Origin: Streptococcus didelphis DSM 15616
GTDB taxonomy: Bacteria; Bacillota; Bacilli; Lactobacillales; Streptococcaceae
Assembly: GCF_000380005.1 (NCBI RefSeq)
Contig: NZ_KB904198.1
Location: forward strand, 1-64,000
Direction of reading: 5' to 3'
DNA length: 64,000 nucleotides
The notes below the pieces were generated by a model. It saw nothing but the letters and a program-made list of their open reading frames with translations. It was not told the origin of the DNA and searched no databases. Shown piece after piece: positions 34,569 to 42,915 of this stretch; the first letter of the stretch is position 1, and every line of letters begins with the position of its first letter. The position numbers and the translations under genes were made by a program.

Positions 34569-34655
34569 AAAAACTCTGAAAGCATTGCGCTGTGCCAAAA
34601 AATTAGATAAAGATCTAGGGCTTGGGTGGCAGTTCAAAACTTTCAGAGTTTTTTA
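34569..34655 (+). terminator. Long-loop terminator after proC
   Basis: AAAAACTCTGAAAG pairs with CTTTCAGAGTTTTTT across a loop of nearly 60 bases that itself contains a weak inner stem. It overlaps the end of the converging CPBP gene. Confidence 0.7.
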
Positions 34656-35303
34656 TTTGAGAAGGGTTGAGGCTATCATGAAGAGAGCAGCAAGGCTGTT
34701 GCTAAGGCAATGGATACCCATGGTGTAACTTAATTTATTGGTTTTATAGTAGACAAAGCCAAGCAGAAGGCCAGTACCTCCGTAGATGACCCAAGAACCT
34801 ATGTCTGTTGGACTGTGCAGGAGACCAAAGAGGAAACTGCTGATAATGAGGCCTGGGATAGAACGGTGATTAAAAACCTTTCCCATCAAAAGTCCTCTAA
34901 AAACTGTCTCTTCGACAATGGGTGCCACAATGCTAAGCAAAACAATCAGTAAAACAGGGTTAAGCAATATTCCATTCAAGGTGTCTTGATTGAGTGTTTT
35001 TCCATTGCCATTTTGTAGGACAAGAATAATTCCACCCAGTATTTTAACAAGGGTCACGCCTAGAAGACCCATACCAATCCAAAAAGGGGCACTGTGTTTT
35101 TGATCATCTTCTTTCTTATAAAGAAGTCCTACTTTTTTAGCAATGAGCCATGTTCCCAAGCTGATAGCAAGCATAAGGAGGATAACCAGACTTAATTTTC
35201 CTACAGATTGGGAGCCTTTTAGAAGTAACAAGGCTGATTGTTCAACTACTACGATGGCAAAAACTAGTAAAATCCACTTTACTTTATTTAATATTTTATT
35301 CAT
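34653..35303 (-). CDS. CPBP-family intramembrane metalloprotease
   Basis: This 216-residue membrane protein has about six to seven hydrophobic helices and the Abi/CPBP motifs: EETVFRGLLM (the EExxxR motif), FGLLHSPTDIGSW (FxxxH) and a late HCLSN motif with a conserved His. In streptococci such proteins act as bacteriocin immunity or regulatory intramembrane proteases. It is divergent from a second CPBP gene. The substrate is unknown. Confidence 0.85.
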   Translation of the reverse strand: MNKILNKVKWILLVFAIVVVEQSALLLLKGSQSVGKLSLVILLMLAISLGTWLIAKKVGLLYKKEDDQKHSAPFWIGMGLLGVTLVKILGGIILVLQNGNGKTLNQDTLNGILLNPVLLIVLLSIVAPIVEETVFRGLLMGKVFNHRSIPGLIISSFLFGLLHSPTDIGSWVIYGGTGLLLGFVYYKTNKLSYTMGIHCLSNSLAALFMIASTLLK

Positions 35304-35440
35304 TTTATTCTCCTAGATGCGTTTGTTATAGTCAAGATTGTCTTGTTCACTTTGTAAGAAAGGTTTTACTTTTAATAATATTTGTGTTACATCAGATTTA
35401 TTGTTACAAAATACACAATTTTTATTAGGAAGGTCTCCTT

Positions 35441-36205
35441 ATGAAACTTAAAAAAGAGTCATTTTTACTAAAAGTAGTTGGTTATATCTTTATTATGGCT
35501 ATTGCTAATGCAGCTATTCTACATATTTTTCACTATCGCTACCAAGACATTGGTTTTGGTCATCTCCTCTTTTTCTTTGAGGTGATTTTGAGCTTTTATG
35601 CACTTTGGGTCTATAAGAAAGAAACACCTATTGTTCGCTTAAAAGATTTTCGCATCACACCTTGGTTTATCCCGTCACTACTAGTTATGGGTGCAATCCT
35701 TATCATTCATCTACTTGCTAATCCCTTCGCTAAAGATGCTATGACAATTCTCAAGTTAATGATGACCACAATCTTAGTTGGTTTTTCAGAAGAAGTCCTC
35801 TTTAGGGGATTTATGCTAAATAATCTGATAAAGCGATATTCAGCTATCAAAGCTATTTTGATTAGTTCAGTAGCATTTTCACTACTTCATGCTGTTAACA
35901 TACTGGGGGGTGAGCCATTCTATGCTGTATCAGGGCAATTGGTAAATACCTTTATTGCAGGACTATTTTTTGCTGCTATTTACCTCCAAGGTAGATCACT
36001 CATTCCTTTAATTATCTATCATTTTTTATATGATTACCTACTTCTTGTGAATAGTCTGGTTAATGCCCCAATTATGAAATTAGTTGAGGTGGAATTTATT
36101 CTAAGATTAGTCATGATGCTACCACTCTTATGGTTTACACATCAAGCCTTTAAAAAACCAGATAGTCAAGGAAATAAGTATTTTAGCTCAGAAAATAAGT
36201 ACTGA
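35441..36205 (+). CDS. CPBP-family intramembrane metalloprotease
   Basis: This 254-residue membrane protein has several transmembrane helices and CPBP motifs: EEVLFRGFMLNNLI (EExxxR), FSLLHAVNILGG (FxxxH) and HFLYDYLLLV. An AGGAAGG-like site precedes the ATG. It is divergent from and only distantly similar to the CPBP gene at 34653-35303, so the pair is not a recent duplication. The same immunity or signalling roles are possible. Ends in a Gly/Lys/Tyr-rich soluble tail. Confidence 0.85.
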   Translation: MKLKKESFLLKVVGYIFIMAIANAAILHIFHYRYQDIGFGHLLFFFEVILSFYALWVYKKETPIVRLKDFRITPWFIPSLLVMGAILIIHLLANPFAKDAMTILKLMMTTILVGFSEEVLFRGFMLNNLIKRYSAIKAILISSVAFSLLHAVNILGGEPFYAVSGQLVNTFIAGLFFAAIYLQGRSLIPLIIYHFLYDYLLLVNSLVNAPIMKLVEVEFILRLVMMLPLLWFTHQAFKKPDSQGNKYFSSENKY

Positions 36206-36286
36206 CTCTTTTTCTAAGCTAGTCGCTAAAAATGAGACTTCTTAGGCTGAGCTGAGGATATTCCTATGCTCACTTACTCTGCTAGC

Positions 36287-36333
36287 AAAACAGCTCTTTG
36301 TTAATTTAAATGGTTAACAAAGAGCTGTTTTTT
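36287..36333. terminator. Strong terminator between convergent CPBP and ackA
   Basis: An 18-bp stem AAAACAGCTCTTTGTTAA pairs perfectly with its complement around a 9-base loop, with A and T runs on both sides. Confidence 0.92.
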
Positions 36334-36425
36334 AGTCTACCTCGGTAAATTACAAAGGAAAAACACAAGCATGCTAGACATTTGCTTTACTTATGCTTTT
36401 ATCCTAGGAGCTTACTTAGGTCAGT

Positions 36426-37622
36426 TTAATTTTTATGTCTTAGACGTTCTACGTCACGTGCAATACACAATTCTTCATCAGTTGAAATAACGAGTACTTT
36501 TACTTTTGAATCTGGTGTTGAAATGTCTCCACGGTAGCCGAAAACGTTTTTCTCTGGGTCAATTTCAATACCAAACCACGATAGGCCAGCAATAACATCT
36601 TGACGCATTAAGGGTGCATTTTCACCCATACCAGCTGTAAAGACTAAAGCATCTGCTCCATTTAGGACAGCAAAGTACTGACCGATGAATTTTTTAATAC
36701 GGTCAACAAAGATTTCATAGGCTAAAATAGCATCTTGATTACCAGCTTCTAGGCCAGCTTCAATATCTCTCATATCACTTGAGATACCTGATACACCACC
36801 AAGACCAGATTTTTTGTTAAGCATATTAACAACATCTGCAGCATCTTTCATTTCAGGATCATTAGCAATGATATAAGGAATGATAGCTGGATCGATATCA
36901 CCTGAACGGGTTCCCATCATAGGACCTGCAAGTGGTGTGAATCCCATAGAAGTGTCAACAGATTTACCATAACGGTTAGCTGTAATAGAGACACCATTGC
37001 CTATATGGGCTGTGATTAATTTTAATTCTTCTAAAGGACGATTTAGCATTTTTGCAGCTTCTTGGGCTACATACTTATGGCTTGTTCCATGTGCTCCATA
37101 TTTACGAATCTTGTAATCAGTGTAGTATTTTTGTGGAATTGGATATAGGTAAGTATGTTTTTCCATAGTTGTATGGAAAGATGTGTCAAAGACGCAAACA
37201 CTAGTAATATCTGGAAGTAAATTGCGAAAAGCGCGAATTCCAGCTACTGCACCTGGATTATGTAATGGAGCTAAGGCAGATAATTCTTCAACTTGCTCAA
37301 CAACTTGGTCATTAACCAAGACAGATTCCTTGAAATATTCACCACCAGCAACGATACGGTGACCTACACCTGTAATTTCATCATAAGAAGAAATAATATT
37401 AAAATGAATTAAATCGTTTAATAAAATCTTTACTGCTTCTGTATGATTAGGAATATCAGAAATTTCTTCTTCTTTATTACCATCAAATTTTACAGTTGAA
37501 ATAGAATCTTTTAATCCAATACGTTCAATAATACCTTGTGCAAGAACTTTTTCTTCAGGCATTTGATAAAGTTGCCATTTAAGACTTGAACTACCAGCAT
37601 TAATTGCAATTGTTTTCGACAT
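36426..37622 (-). CDS. ackA: Acetate kinase
   Basis: This 398-residue cytosolic enzyme converts acetyl phosphate and ADP to acetate and ATP. It has the signatures [15 protein letters not shown] (N-terminal ASKHA motif), [42 protein letters not shown] and [13 protein letters not shown]. Length is that of the family. It lies downstream of the methyltransferase gene that follows comG, an arrangement conserved in streptococci, with a short gap containing a possible own promoter. Confidence 0.97.
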   Translation of the reverse strand: MSKTIAINAGSSSLKWQLYQMPEEKVLAQGIIERIGLKDSISTVKFDGNKEEEISDIPNHTEAVKILLNDLIHFNIISSYDEITGVGHRIVAGGEYFKESVLVNDQVVEQVEELSALAPLHNPGAVAGIRAFRNLLPDITSVCVFDTSFHTTMEKHTYLYPIPQKYYTDYKIRKYGAHGTSHKYVAQEAAKMLNRPLEELKLITAHIGNGVSITANRYGKSVDTSMGFTPLAGPMMGTRSGDIDPAIIPYIIANDPEMKDAADVVNMLNKKSGLGGVSGISSDMRDIEAGLEAGNQDAILAYEIFVDRIKKFIGQYFAVLNGADALVFTAGMGENAPLMRQDVIAGLSWFGIEIDPEKNVFGYRGDISTPDSKVKVLVISTDEELCIARDVERLRHKN

Positions 37623-37677
37623 GTTTTACCTCTCTTGGAATCGTTTTCTGTAATACTACCTTATTATATCAAAAATG

Positions 37678-38634
37678 TTATGAAAAAACATTATCTTGTT
37701 TCCATTTTTTGAACTCCTCCATGAAATGACGAATATTGTCAGGAGATTGTAAGTCTTTGATGGGGTAAACGAATGTTTCACTTCTTTTTTCTGAATGTTT
37801 TTGTAAAATAATGATTGATTTTGCATTAGATGGATGACCAAAAAGGGTCTCCGGTAGGGTAATAACAGCCCTCACCTGCGCATAGTCTTTTAGCCAGCCT
37901 TTTAGTAAGTCGCTTTGTGAAGTCTCAAAAAGATTTCTAGGAGCAAGGAAAATAGCAAAACCACCTTCTTTTAAATACTTTAAAGACTGCTCCATTAGTA
38001 AATGATGTGCAAAGGTATGCTCTTTTTCAGAAAAAACATGATAACGTTTAGCAATTTTATCCTCAGGATAAAATCCCACTGGTAGGTCACTAATAATTAG
38101 CTGACTTTCTTTTAAGAGCTGTGGTCTAACGGCATCTCCTTGTACAAAATGAGCAGATGATTCCATTATTTCAGCGATACTTGCTGATAAGTCAATCAAA
38201 AGGTCGTCCACTTCGATACCTAAATAATCAAGGTCTCGACAAGTATTATTAAGGATTGTCTGAGCAAGATTTCCTGTACCACTACCAATCTCAAGTAGCT
38301 GTAAAGACTCTGAAGAATCCAGGGTCTCAATCAAGAACAAGATCAGAAATCCTAGGCTATCTGGCGTAAATTGATGATTGGCCTGTAACTTCTGTGTTTG
38401 GGCTATCTTGATAAAAACAAATTGGAAGGCTCTGCGCCATTCTTCTTTAGTCAGATTCAATAACCGTAAGTTTTTATTATTTTCTTCAATTGTTTGATTG
38501 GGACCTTTTGCTCCCAAATAATAAGCATTCTGCTCTATTAAGGAATCATAAATGTGAGTTTTTAAGTCTGTTTCAATCTTTTGACTATTTTCTAATATAA
38601 GCTCGTAGGCTTTTTCAATTTTTTCAAAATCCAT
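37678..38634 (-). CDS. Class I SAM-dependent methyltransferase (YtxK/ComYH type)
   Basis: This 318-residue protein has a SAM-binding Rossmann fold: LLEIGSGTGNLAQTIL (motif I), LGIEVDDLLIDL, VQGDAVRPQL and SDLPVGFYPEDKIAKRYH in the place of an N6-adenine-type NPPY motif. It resembles the YtxK methyltransferases encoded between comG and ackA in Gram-positive bacteria; in S. mutans the equivalent was reported as comYH and affects transformation. The substrate (DNA, RNA or protein) is unknown. It lies 44 bp after comGG. Confidence 0.85.
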   Translation of the reverse strand: MDFEKIEKAYELILENSQKIETDLKTHIYDSLIEQNAYYLGAKGPNQTIEENNKNLRLLNLTKEEWRRAFQFVFIKIAQTQKLQANHQFTPDSLGFLILFLIETLDSSESLQLLEIGSGTGNLAQTILNNTCRDLDYLGIEVDDLLIDLSASIAEIMESSAHFVQGDAVRPQLLKESQLIISDLPVGFYPEDKIAKRYHVFSEKEHTFAHHLLMEQSLKYLKEGGFAIFLAPRNLFETSQSDLLKGWLKDYAQVRAVITLPETLFGHPSNAKSIIILQKHSEKRSETFVYPIKDLQSPDNIRHFMEEFKKWKQDNVFS

Positions 38635-38678
38635 GCACCTATCATAACAAAATAAAGTCTAAAAAGAAAGAATCTCTT

Positions 38679-39062
38679 CTATTTGTAATTTTTGTCCTTT
38701 TGAGAATCACTTGCTGGCATCTTAGCTTCTTTTTGAGCCTCTTTTTGAGCTTCTTTGGGGTATGGGTATTGAAACTGATATTGATAGTGGTCACCTATTG
38801 CAACTGATACCTCTAGGACTTGTTCTTTTCTCTGATAACTTGATTGTCCTCCATTAAAATCTACCTGTCCTTCCTGCTTTAGCTCTTTTTTCCTTAAGAT
38901 TTCTGCTAGCAAATGGGCCTTGCTATAAGCTAGATGAGCCTTGTATTCTTTTTTAAAATCATTAAGATGAGTCAGATAGCTCTGAAGCATTAAGGTAAAG
39001 ACAGCAGCCATTAAGATTGCATAGAGCAAGACCCCTGCCCTTACTCTTTTACTTAAAATCAT
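38679..39062 (-). CDS. comGG: Competence pseudopilus component ComGG
   Basis: This 127-residue protein has one N-terminal membrane helix (GVLLYAILMAAVFTLMLQSYL) like a minor pseudopilin but without a clear prepilin peptidase site. It then has a helical part and an unusual hydrophilic tail with the repeat KEAQKEAQKEAK. It overlaps comGF by 14 bp at the end of the operon. The family is highly variable, so the call leans on position. Confidence 0.85.
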   Translation of the reverse strand: MILSKRVRAGVLLYAILMAAVFTLMLQSYLTHLNDFKKEYKAHLAYSKAHLLAEILRKKELKQEGQVDFNGGQSSYQRKEQVLEVSVAIGDHYQYQFQYPYPKEAQKEAQKEAKMPASDSQKDKNYK

Positions 39063-39516
39063 AGATAAAATACCTCACTAAGCCACTTTTCCAGCTTATT
39101 TTTATAGTCACTTTTTCTTCTTGGGCACTGATAGAAGCATCCGCTAAGTCTAGTAACATGGGATTATAGCCATAACCCTTGGCAGAGCTTTTCCTAAAAT
39201 CCTTCTTTTTGCTTAAACCAAAGGCTATTTCCTTGCCATTTTTTAAGAGGTAAATTTTATTGTGCTTAACTTTTTCTAGCTGAGCTCCCATGAATTCTGC
39301 TCGTAATTGATGGGAAAATAAGAGCCACCTGTCCTGGTCACTTGGTTTCAAATAGGCTATATTACTAAATACTGCATGGCTTAGGCCCTGATAAACCAAT
39401 AATACTCCTGAAATAAGCACTAAGGCTATTAAACACTCTAACAGGGTAAAAGCCTTAAGGCTGACTAATTTCAACTGTAAATATTTCTTTGCCATTTTCG
39501 ATAATCCTAATATCAT
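39049..39516 (-). CDS. comGF: Competence minor pseudopilin ComGF
   Basis: This 155-residue protein has a prepilin-like N-terminus (KAFTLLECLIALVLISGVLL) with the conserved Glu at +5 of the mature helix, and a C-terminal ComGF domain ending KISWKSGLVRYFIYDF. The ATG at 39516 is preferred over one seven codons later because AGGAG stands five bases before it. It overlaps comGE by 62 bp and comGG by 14 bp. Confidence 0.88.
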   Translation of the reverse strand: MILGLSKMAKKYLQLKLVSLKAFTLLECLIALVLISGVLLVYQGLSHAVFSNIAYLKPSDQDRWLLFSHQLRAEFMGAQLEKVKHNKIYLLKNGKEIAFGLSKKKDFRKSSAKGYGYNPMLLDLADASISAQEEKVTIKISWKSGLVRYFIYDFK

Positions 39517-39754
39517 CTTGACTCCTAATCACCTGAATCTGACAGCCATTTATAGTCAGTGATTCTTGGTTTGTTTGGACAGCCATTAAGGCAGCTGTTA
39601 GGACTTCCTCCTTATGTCTAGCATGGTTTATGAAGGCCTGATTTTCCTTAAAAGCTGCTAGTAAGACACTTACAATGAAGATTAAAATTGCTAAAGCAAA
39701 CAAACTTTCTAGTAAGATATAGGCCTTAACTCCTTGTTTTTTGATATGTTCCAC
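39455..39754 (-). CDS. comGE: Competence minor pseudopilin ComGE
   Basis: This 99-residue protein has a short basic leader and the pilin-like helix KAYILLESLFALAILIFIV with the conserved Glu, then a small globular part. It overlaps comGD by 29 bp and comGF by 62 bp. Identification is by pilin-like helix and operon order. Confidence 0.86.
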   Translation of the reverse strand: MEHIKKQGVKAYILLESLFALAILIFIVSVLLAAFKENQAFINHARHKEEVLTAALMAVQTNQESLTINGCQIQVIRSQDDIRIIENGKEIFTVEISQP

Positions 39755-40154
39755 TCCCTAAATGTAATTGATAGGTAACAATTTCTTTAGCTGTTTGAAA
39801 TTGAATTTTTGCCAATGAATGATTACCTCCTATTTTATTTAATTTAATCTTATTTCTGTAGACTACTTTTATATGTTTTGGAACTCTTAACTGTCGCTTG
39901 CCAAAACGAATACTCTGATCATCAAATTCTAGATAGCCTTCCTCTTGCTGTAAGACGCTTAATTTTTGACTAGTCCGATAAAACTGTTCAAAATCAATAA
40001 AAAATAAGCTGGCTTCAATCTTAGGGTAAATAGTTGTCAGAGGGCTTGATAAAAGGATAATCATTGAAGTGACGATAAAAAGGCAGATAAGACTTTCCAC
40101 AAGGGTAAAGGCTTTAATCTTGTACCTGACGAGTCTGTTTTTTATTTTTAGCAT
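39726..40154 (-). CDS. comGD: Competence minor pseudopilin ComGD
   Basis: This 142-residue protein has a basic leader, prepilin-type cleavage region and helix (IKAFTLVESLICLFIVTSMI), then a beta-rich part ending near LGSGTYQKTRS. It overlaps comGC by 41 bp. Processing by the prepilin peptidase ComC would occur before FTLVE, although the residue before Phe is Ala rather than Gly. Confidence 0.9.
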   Translation of the reverse strand: MLKIKNRLVRYKIKAFTLVESLICLFIVTSMIILLSSPLTTIYPKIEASLFFIDFEQFYRTSQKLSVLQQEEGYLEFDDQSIRFGKRQLRVPKHIKVVYRNKIKLNKIGGNHSLAKIQFQTAKEIVTYQLHLGSGTYQKTRS

Positions 40155-40440
40155 AATAGTCTTGATAGGCCTTTACTTGTTTGTCATTTAAGCTCCCATT
40201 CTGGACAAGTTGAGTTAAAGTGGGGCGACTGCCTTGGTTTAATTCGTAGATGTCGGCTTGGCTCTCAACAATTTTAACAACAGCAGCATTGCCAGCCTCT
40301 GCCACCTTGGCCTTTTGTTTGCTTAAATTAGGGATAAACAAGAGCATGAGCACACTAATGATGAGAATCACCATTAACATTTCTAGTAAAGTGAATCCAG
40401 AGACTAGACTCTTTTTGCTTTTGATAAGATAAGTTTTCAT
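40114..40440 (-). CDS. comGC: Competence major pseudopilin ComGC
   Basis: This 108-residue protein is the main subunit of the transformation pilus that captures DNA. It has the classical prepilin site SGFTLLEMLMVILIISVL, cleaved after Gly, with Glu5 of the mature protein, then NLSKQKAKVAEAGNAAVVKI typical of ComGC. It directly follows comGB (stop and start adjacent). Length and motifs are normal. Confidence 0.94.
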   Translation of the reverse strand: MKTYLIKSKKSLVSGFTLLEMLMVILIISVLMLLFIPNLSKQKAKVAEAGNAAVVKIVESQADIYELNQGSRPTLTQLVQNGSLNDKQVKAYQDYYAKNKKQTRQVQD

Positions 40441-41526
40441 TTACATATTTCCTCCGATTATTTGATACATGGGTAAAAGCATAGCAGCATAAATCATGAC
40501 AATAATGACTGCTACGAATAAGAAGATAAGGGGTTGAATGAACTGGGTTGCCTGCAAGAGTTTCCGAAAAAACCTCTCCCAACTGACCTGAGCATAGATT
40601 TCAAGTTCCTGACCTAGTTTAGATTTTATTTCCCCATATTCAATCATCAGGCTTAACTCCTTTTTAAAAAAGGGATAGCTAGCAATCGTCTTTGAAAAGG
40701 ATGTTCCTGCCATGAGGGATTGCTGCAAGTCCTTGCACATTTCTTGCATTAAATATGATTTTTCCTTTAGCATGACCTGCAAGATGGTTGCTAAATCTAA
40801 TCCTTGACCAATGAGGTTGCCCCATTCTCTGGCATAATAGGCTGTCATATAAAGGCTGATATAAGTCCCTATCAGGGGCAATCTGCTGTACTGCTTGATT
40901 TGCTTCATACGAGGATACTTCTGCCACCTCAGATAAAAAGTAAGGCCTATTAGAAGCAAGAAAAGTATAAAAATAAAGCAAAAGCTTGGAAAATAAGTCA
41001 AGAAAAATGTTAAGCCATTGTTTTGCTCCATTTGGGGAAGTAAATAGTGGCGCAAGCCTAGCATGATAACCATTAAAAAAGAAAGCAAGATGAGGGGATA
41101 GGTGATTATTTCAAGTGTTTTTTTCCTGAGATAGGAGAGGTTTTCCAGATAATTTTCAATTTTTTTTAGGCAAGTTTCAGTATTTCCATGACTATCAGCC
41201 AGGCTAAGCTGGGTGACAATTGCATCTGAATAGCCTAAACGGCTAATCATTTGAGCCAGACTATAACCGTTTAATAAATCACTTGTCATTCTTTCTAGGT
41301 AGATTTTTTCTAAAAGGTTACTTTTTTCTAGAAAGGCTACCATTTCTGCTAAATTAAAGCCACTTGCTATGAGGTTATGAAAAAGTTGGATTAATTGATA
41401 TTGTTTTTTAAAGGGTAATTTTTTCAAACTCCGCTTGGGTCTCAGTGAGATGTCCTTCTTTAAGAAGGCTATCAATTTTTTGGTTCCACTCTTGATGGGT
41501 GTGGTTTTGGAAGTCCTTGCTTGCAA
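40441..41526 (-). CDS. comGB: Competence pilus inner-membrane platform ComGB
   Basis: This is a PilC/GspF-type membrane protein of about 350 residues with three to four transmembrane helices and the repeated GspF domain motifs (LFHNLIASGFNLAEMVAFLE; LIGQGLDLATIL; LMIEYGEIKSKLGQELE). It assembles the pilus with the ComGA ATPase. The open frame begins at 41526 and overlaps comGA by 119 bp, which is longer than usual; the true start may be a TTG inside this overlap, nearer RSLKKLPFKKQ. The body of the gene is intact. Confidence 0.9.
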   Translation of the reverse strand: MQARTSKTTPIKSGTKKLIAFLKKDISLRPKRSLKKLPFKKQYQLIQLFHNLIASGFNLAEMVAFLEKSNLLEKIYLERMTSDLLNGYSLAQMISRLGYSDAIVTQLSLADSHGNTETCLKKIENYLENLSYLRKKTLEIITYPLILLSFLMVIMLGLRHYLLPQMEQNNGLTFFLTYFPSFCFIFILFLLLIGLTFYLRWQKYPRMKQIKQYSRLPLIGTYISLYMTAYYAREWGNLIGQGLDLATILQVMLKEKSYLMQEMCKDLQQSLMAGTSFSKTIASYPFFKKELSLMIEYGEIKSKLGQELEIYAQVSWERFFRKLLQATQFIQPLIFLFVAVIIVMIYAAMLLPMYQIIGGNM

Positions 41527-42349
41527 AATCTATGAGTCCTCCTTGGGCAATAAGTCTTTGGTACGTTACTAGGGTTAGTGTATTTTTGATTTCCTCTTTT
41601 TGGATGCCTAACTCTAGCAATCTGGCATAAACTCCAGGGATGCTTTTGGCATGGATGGTAGAAAAGACCATCGCTCCCGTTAAGCTGGCTCTGATAACTG
41701 CCTTGGCAGTTTTGCTATCTCGGATTTCTCCAATAATAAGGAGGTCAGGTCGATGCCGCAAAGAGAGTTTTATAAGCTGATCGTAGGTCATCCCGATACT
41801 TTCATTGACCTGCAATTGAAGGAGCTGGTCATTTTTTATCTCCACAGGATCCTCAATGGTAATAACTTGCTTTTCTCTTGTTTGTTGAGCAATTAGCTGG
41901 TGCATAAGGCTGGTTTTTCCAGAGCCAACTGGTCCTGAAAAGAGGTAAAGTCCTCGTCCTCCAAGTTGCTGAGCTAGTTTTTCATCATCCTTAAACCAGT
42001 AATTTAAGTCTTTTTGACTGCTATATAAAAGACGAATAACTAGACTTTCAAGACCTCGATAGTCACCAACACTTGATAATCTTAAGGATATTTTTTGCTT
42101 GTCATCAAGTGGATAATCACAGGCCCCCAACTGACTACGTCTTTTTTCACCGACATTCATACCAGCTACAAATTTAAAGTGGCTAATCAGGTTGGCTGCC
42201 TTTTCTTTGTCAAAGATATCACTGGTTTGACTTTGGTCTCCAGATCGTAGTATTACGTGATATTCTAAGCCATGAGGTAAAATATAAATATCTTGGACCT
42301 GCAAAGAATTGGCTTTACTGATAATATATTTTCCTAATTCTGGTATCAT
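41408..42349 (-). CDS. comGA: Competence pilus assembly ATPase ComGA
   Basis: This 313-residue GspE/PilB-type ATPase has Walker A GPVGSGKTSLMHQ, an Asp box region (TIEDPVE), Walker B RPDLLIIGEIRD and a His box (STIHAKSIPGVYARLLELG). It drives pilus extension for DNA uptake. It is the first gene of comGA-GG; AGGAGG lies before the ATG and a CIN box lies 20 bp upstream. No frameshift is seen in any of the seven com genes, so the operon looks functional. Confidence 0.95.
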   Translation of the reverse strand: MIPELGKYIISKANSLQVQDIYILPHGLEYHVILRSGDQSQTSDIFDKEKAANLISHFKFVAGMNVGEKRRSQLGACDYPLDDKQKISLRLSSVGDYRGLESLVIRLLYSSQKDLNYWFKDDEKLAQQLGGRGLYLFSGPVGSGKTSLMHQLIAQQTREKQVITIEDPVEIKNDQLLQLQVNESIGMTYDQLIKLSLRHRPDLLIIGEIRDSKTAKAVIRASLTGAMVFSTIHAKSIPGVYARLLELGIQKEEIKNTLTLVTYQRLIAQGGLIDFASKDFQNHTHQEWNQKIDSLLKEGHLTETQAEFEKITL

Positions 42350-42368
42350 TTCAACCTCCTTACTTTTT

Positions 42369-42376
42369 TATTCGAA
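42369..42376 (-). promoter_or_regulatory. ComX (CIN) box of the comG operon
   Basis: Minus-strand TTCGAATA differs at one position from the streptococcal ComX/SigX -10 consensus TACGAATA and lies just upstream of comGA. It abuts the T tract of the terminator of the preceding gene. Confidence 0.75.
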
Positions 42377-42410
42377 AAAAGAGCTAAGTTTTTTCAACTT
42401 AACTCTTTTT
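42375..42410 (-). terminator. Terminator of the DUF1033 gene, abutting the CIN box
   Basis: AAAAAAGAGCTAAG and CTTAACTCTTTTT form a 13-bp stem with one mismatch; on the minus strand its T6 run continues directly into TTCGAATA. It isolates comG from upstream transcription. Confidence 0.75.
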
Positions 42411-42430
42411 CTTTATTTTTTTGTTTAAGG

Positions 42431-42796
42431 TTAGAATTTTAATTTACATGTATAAGGAGGGGTTATGGTGTCGTTTCTTTGTTCATAGCTTAGGATATAC
42501 TTTTCTTTTGGAACGATATCTTTGTCTTCGAGTAAGAGGATGGAATGGAATTGTTGCAGTTCATCATCGCAATCTTCACACCATCTGGCTTCCGACTTTG
42601 TCCAGAAGGTAGCTAGGAAATTTTTCTGGCTATGGTAACTAGGGTATTCGTCTTGTAAGCTCTGCCATTCTTTTTGGTAAAAATCCAAGGCTTCCTGCCA
42701 GTCTTCAAACTCTTCTTCTAAGACGATATCTTCTTGCCAGCCTTCAATAAACCACCAGGGTTCCCAATCTCCATACATTTTTATTACTTGATACAT
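42431..42796 (-). CDS. DUF1033 family protein
   Basis: This 121-residue acidic, Trp-rich cytosolic protein contains MYGDWEPWWFIEGWQED, EALDFYQKEWQ and FWTKSEARWCEDCDDELQQFHS. The family is conserved in streptococci and lactococci between rpoC and comG; its function is unknown. It is preceded by an AAGAGG-type site and ends at its own terminator, just before the comG operon promoter. Confidence 0.88.
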   Translation of the reverse strand: MYQVIKMYGDWEPWWFIEGWQEDIVLEEEFEDWQEALDFYQKEWQSLQDEYPSYHSQKNFLATFWTKSEARWCEDCDDELQQFHSILLLEDKDIVPKEKYILSYEQRNDTITPPYTCKLKF

Positions 42797-42872
42797 GTTA
42801 GTTCTTACCTCTTCTTTAAGCCTATTATATACAAATAGAAACCTTTTTTAAAAACATCTGCTCATAAGACAC

Positions 42873-42897
42873 AAAAAAGAGCCCGAAGGCTCTTTTG
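42873..42897 (-). terminator. Terminator of rpoBC
   Basis: AAAAGAGCC-CGAA-GGCTCTTTT forms a tight stem with a tetraloop, followed by T residues on the minus strand, 20 bp after the rpoC stop. Confidence 0.92.
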
Positions 42898-42915
42898 GGG
42901 AGGAAGTTTTGTAAC

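Noticed and set aside
36371..36490. A 39-codon plus-strand frame overlapping the 3' end of ackA
   Set aside because: No properly spaced ribosome binding site, and half of it is antisense to ackA, so it is best explained as chance.
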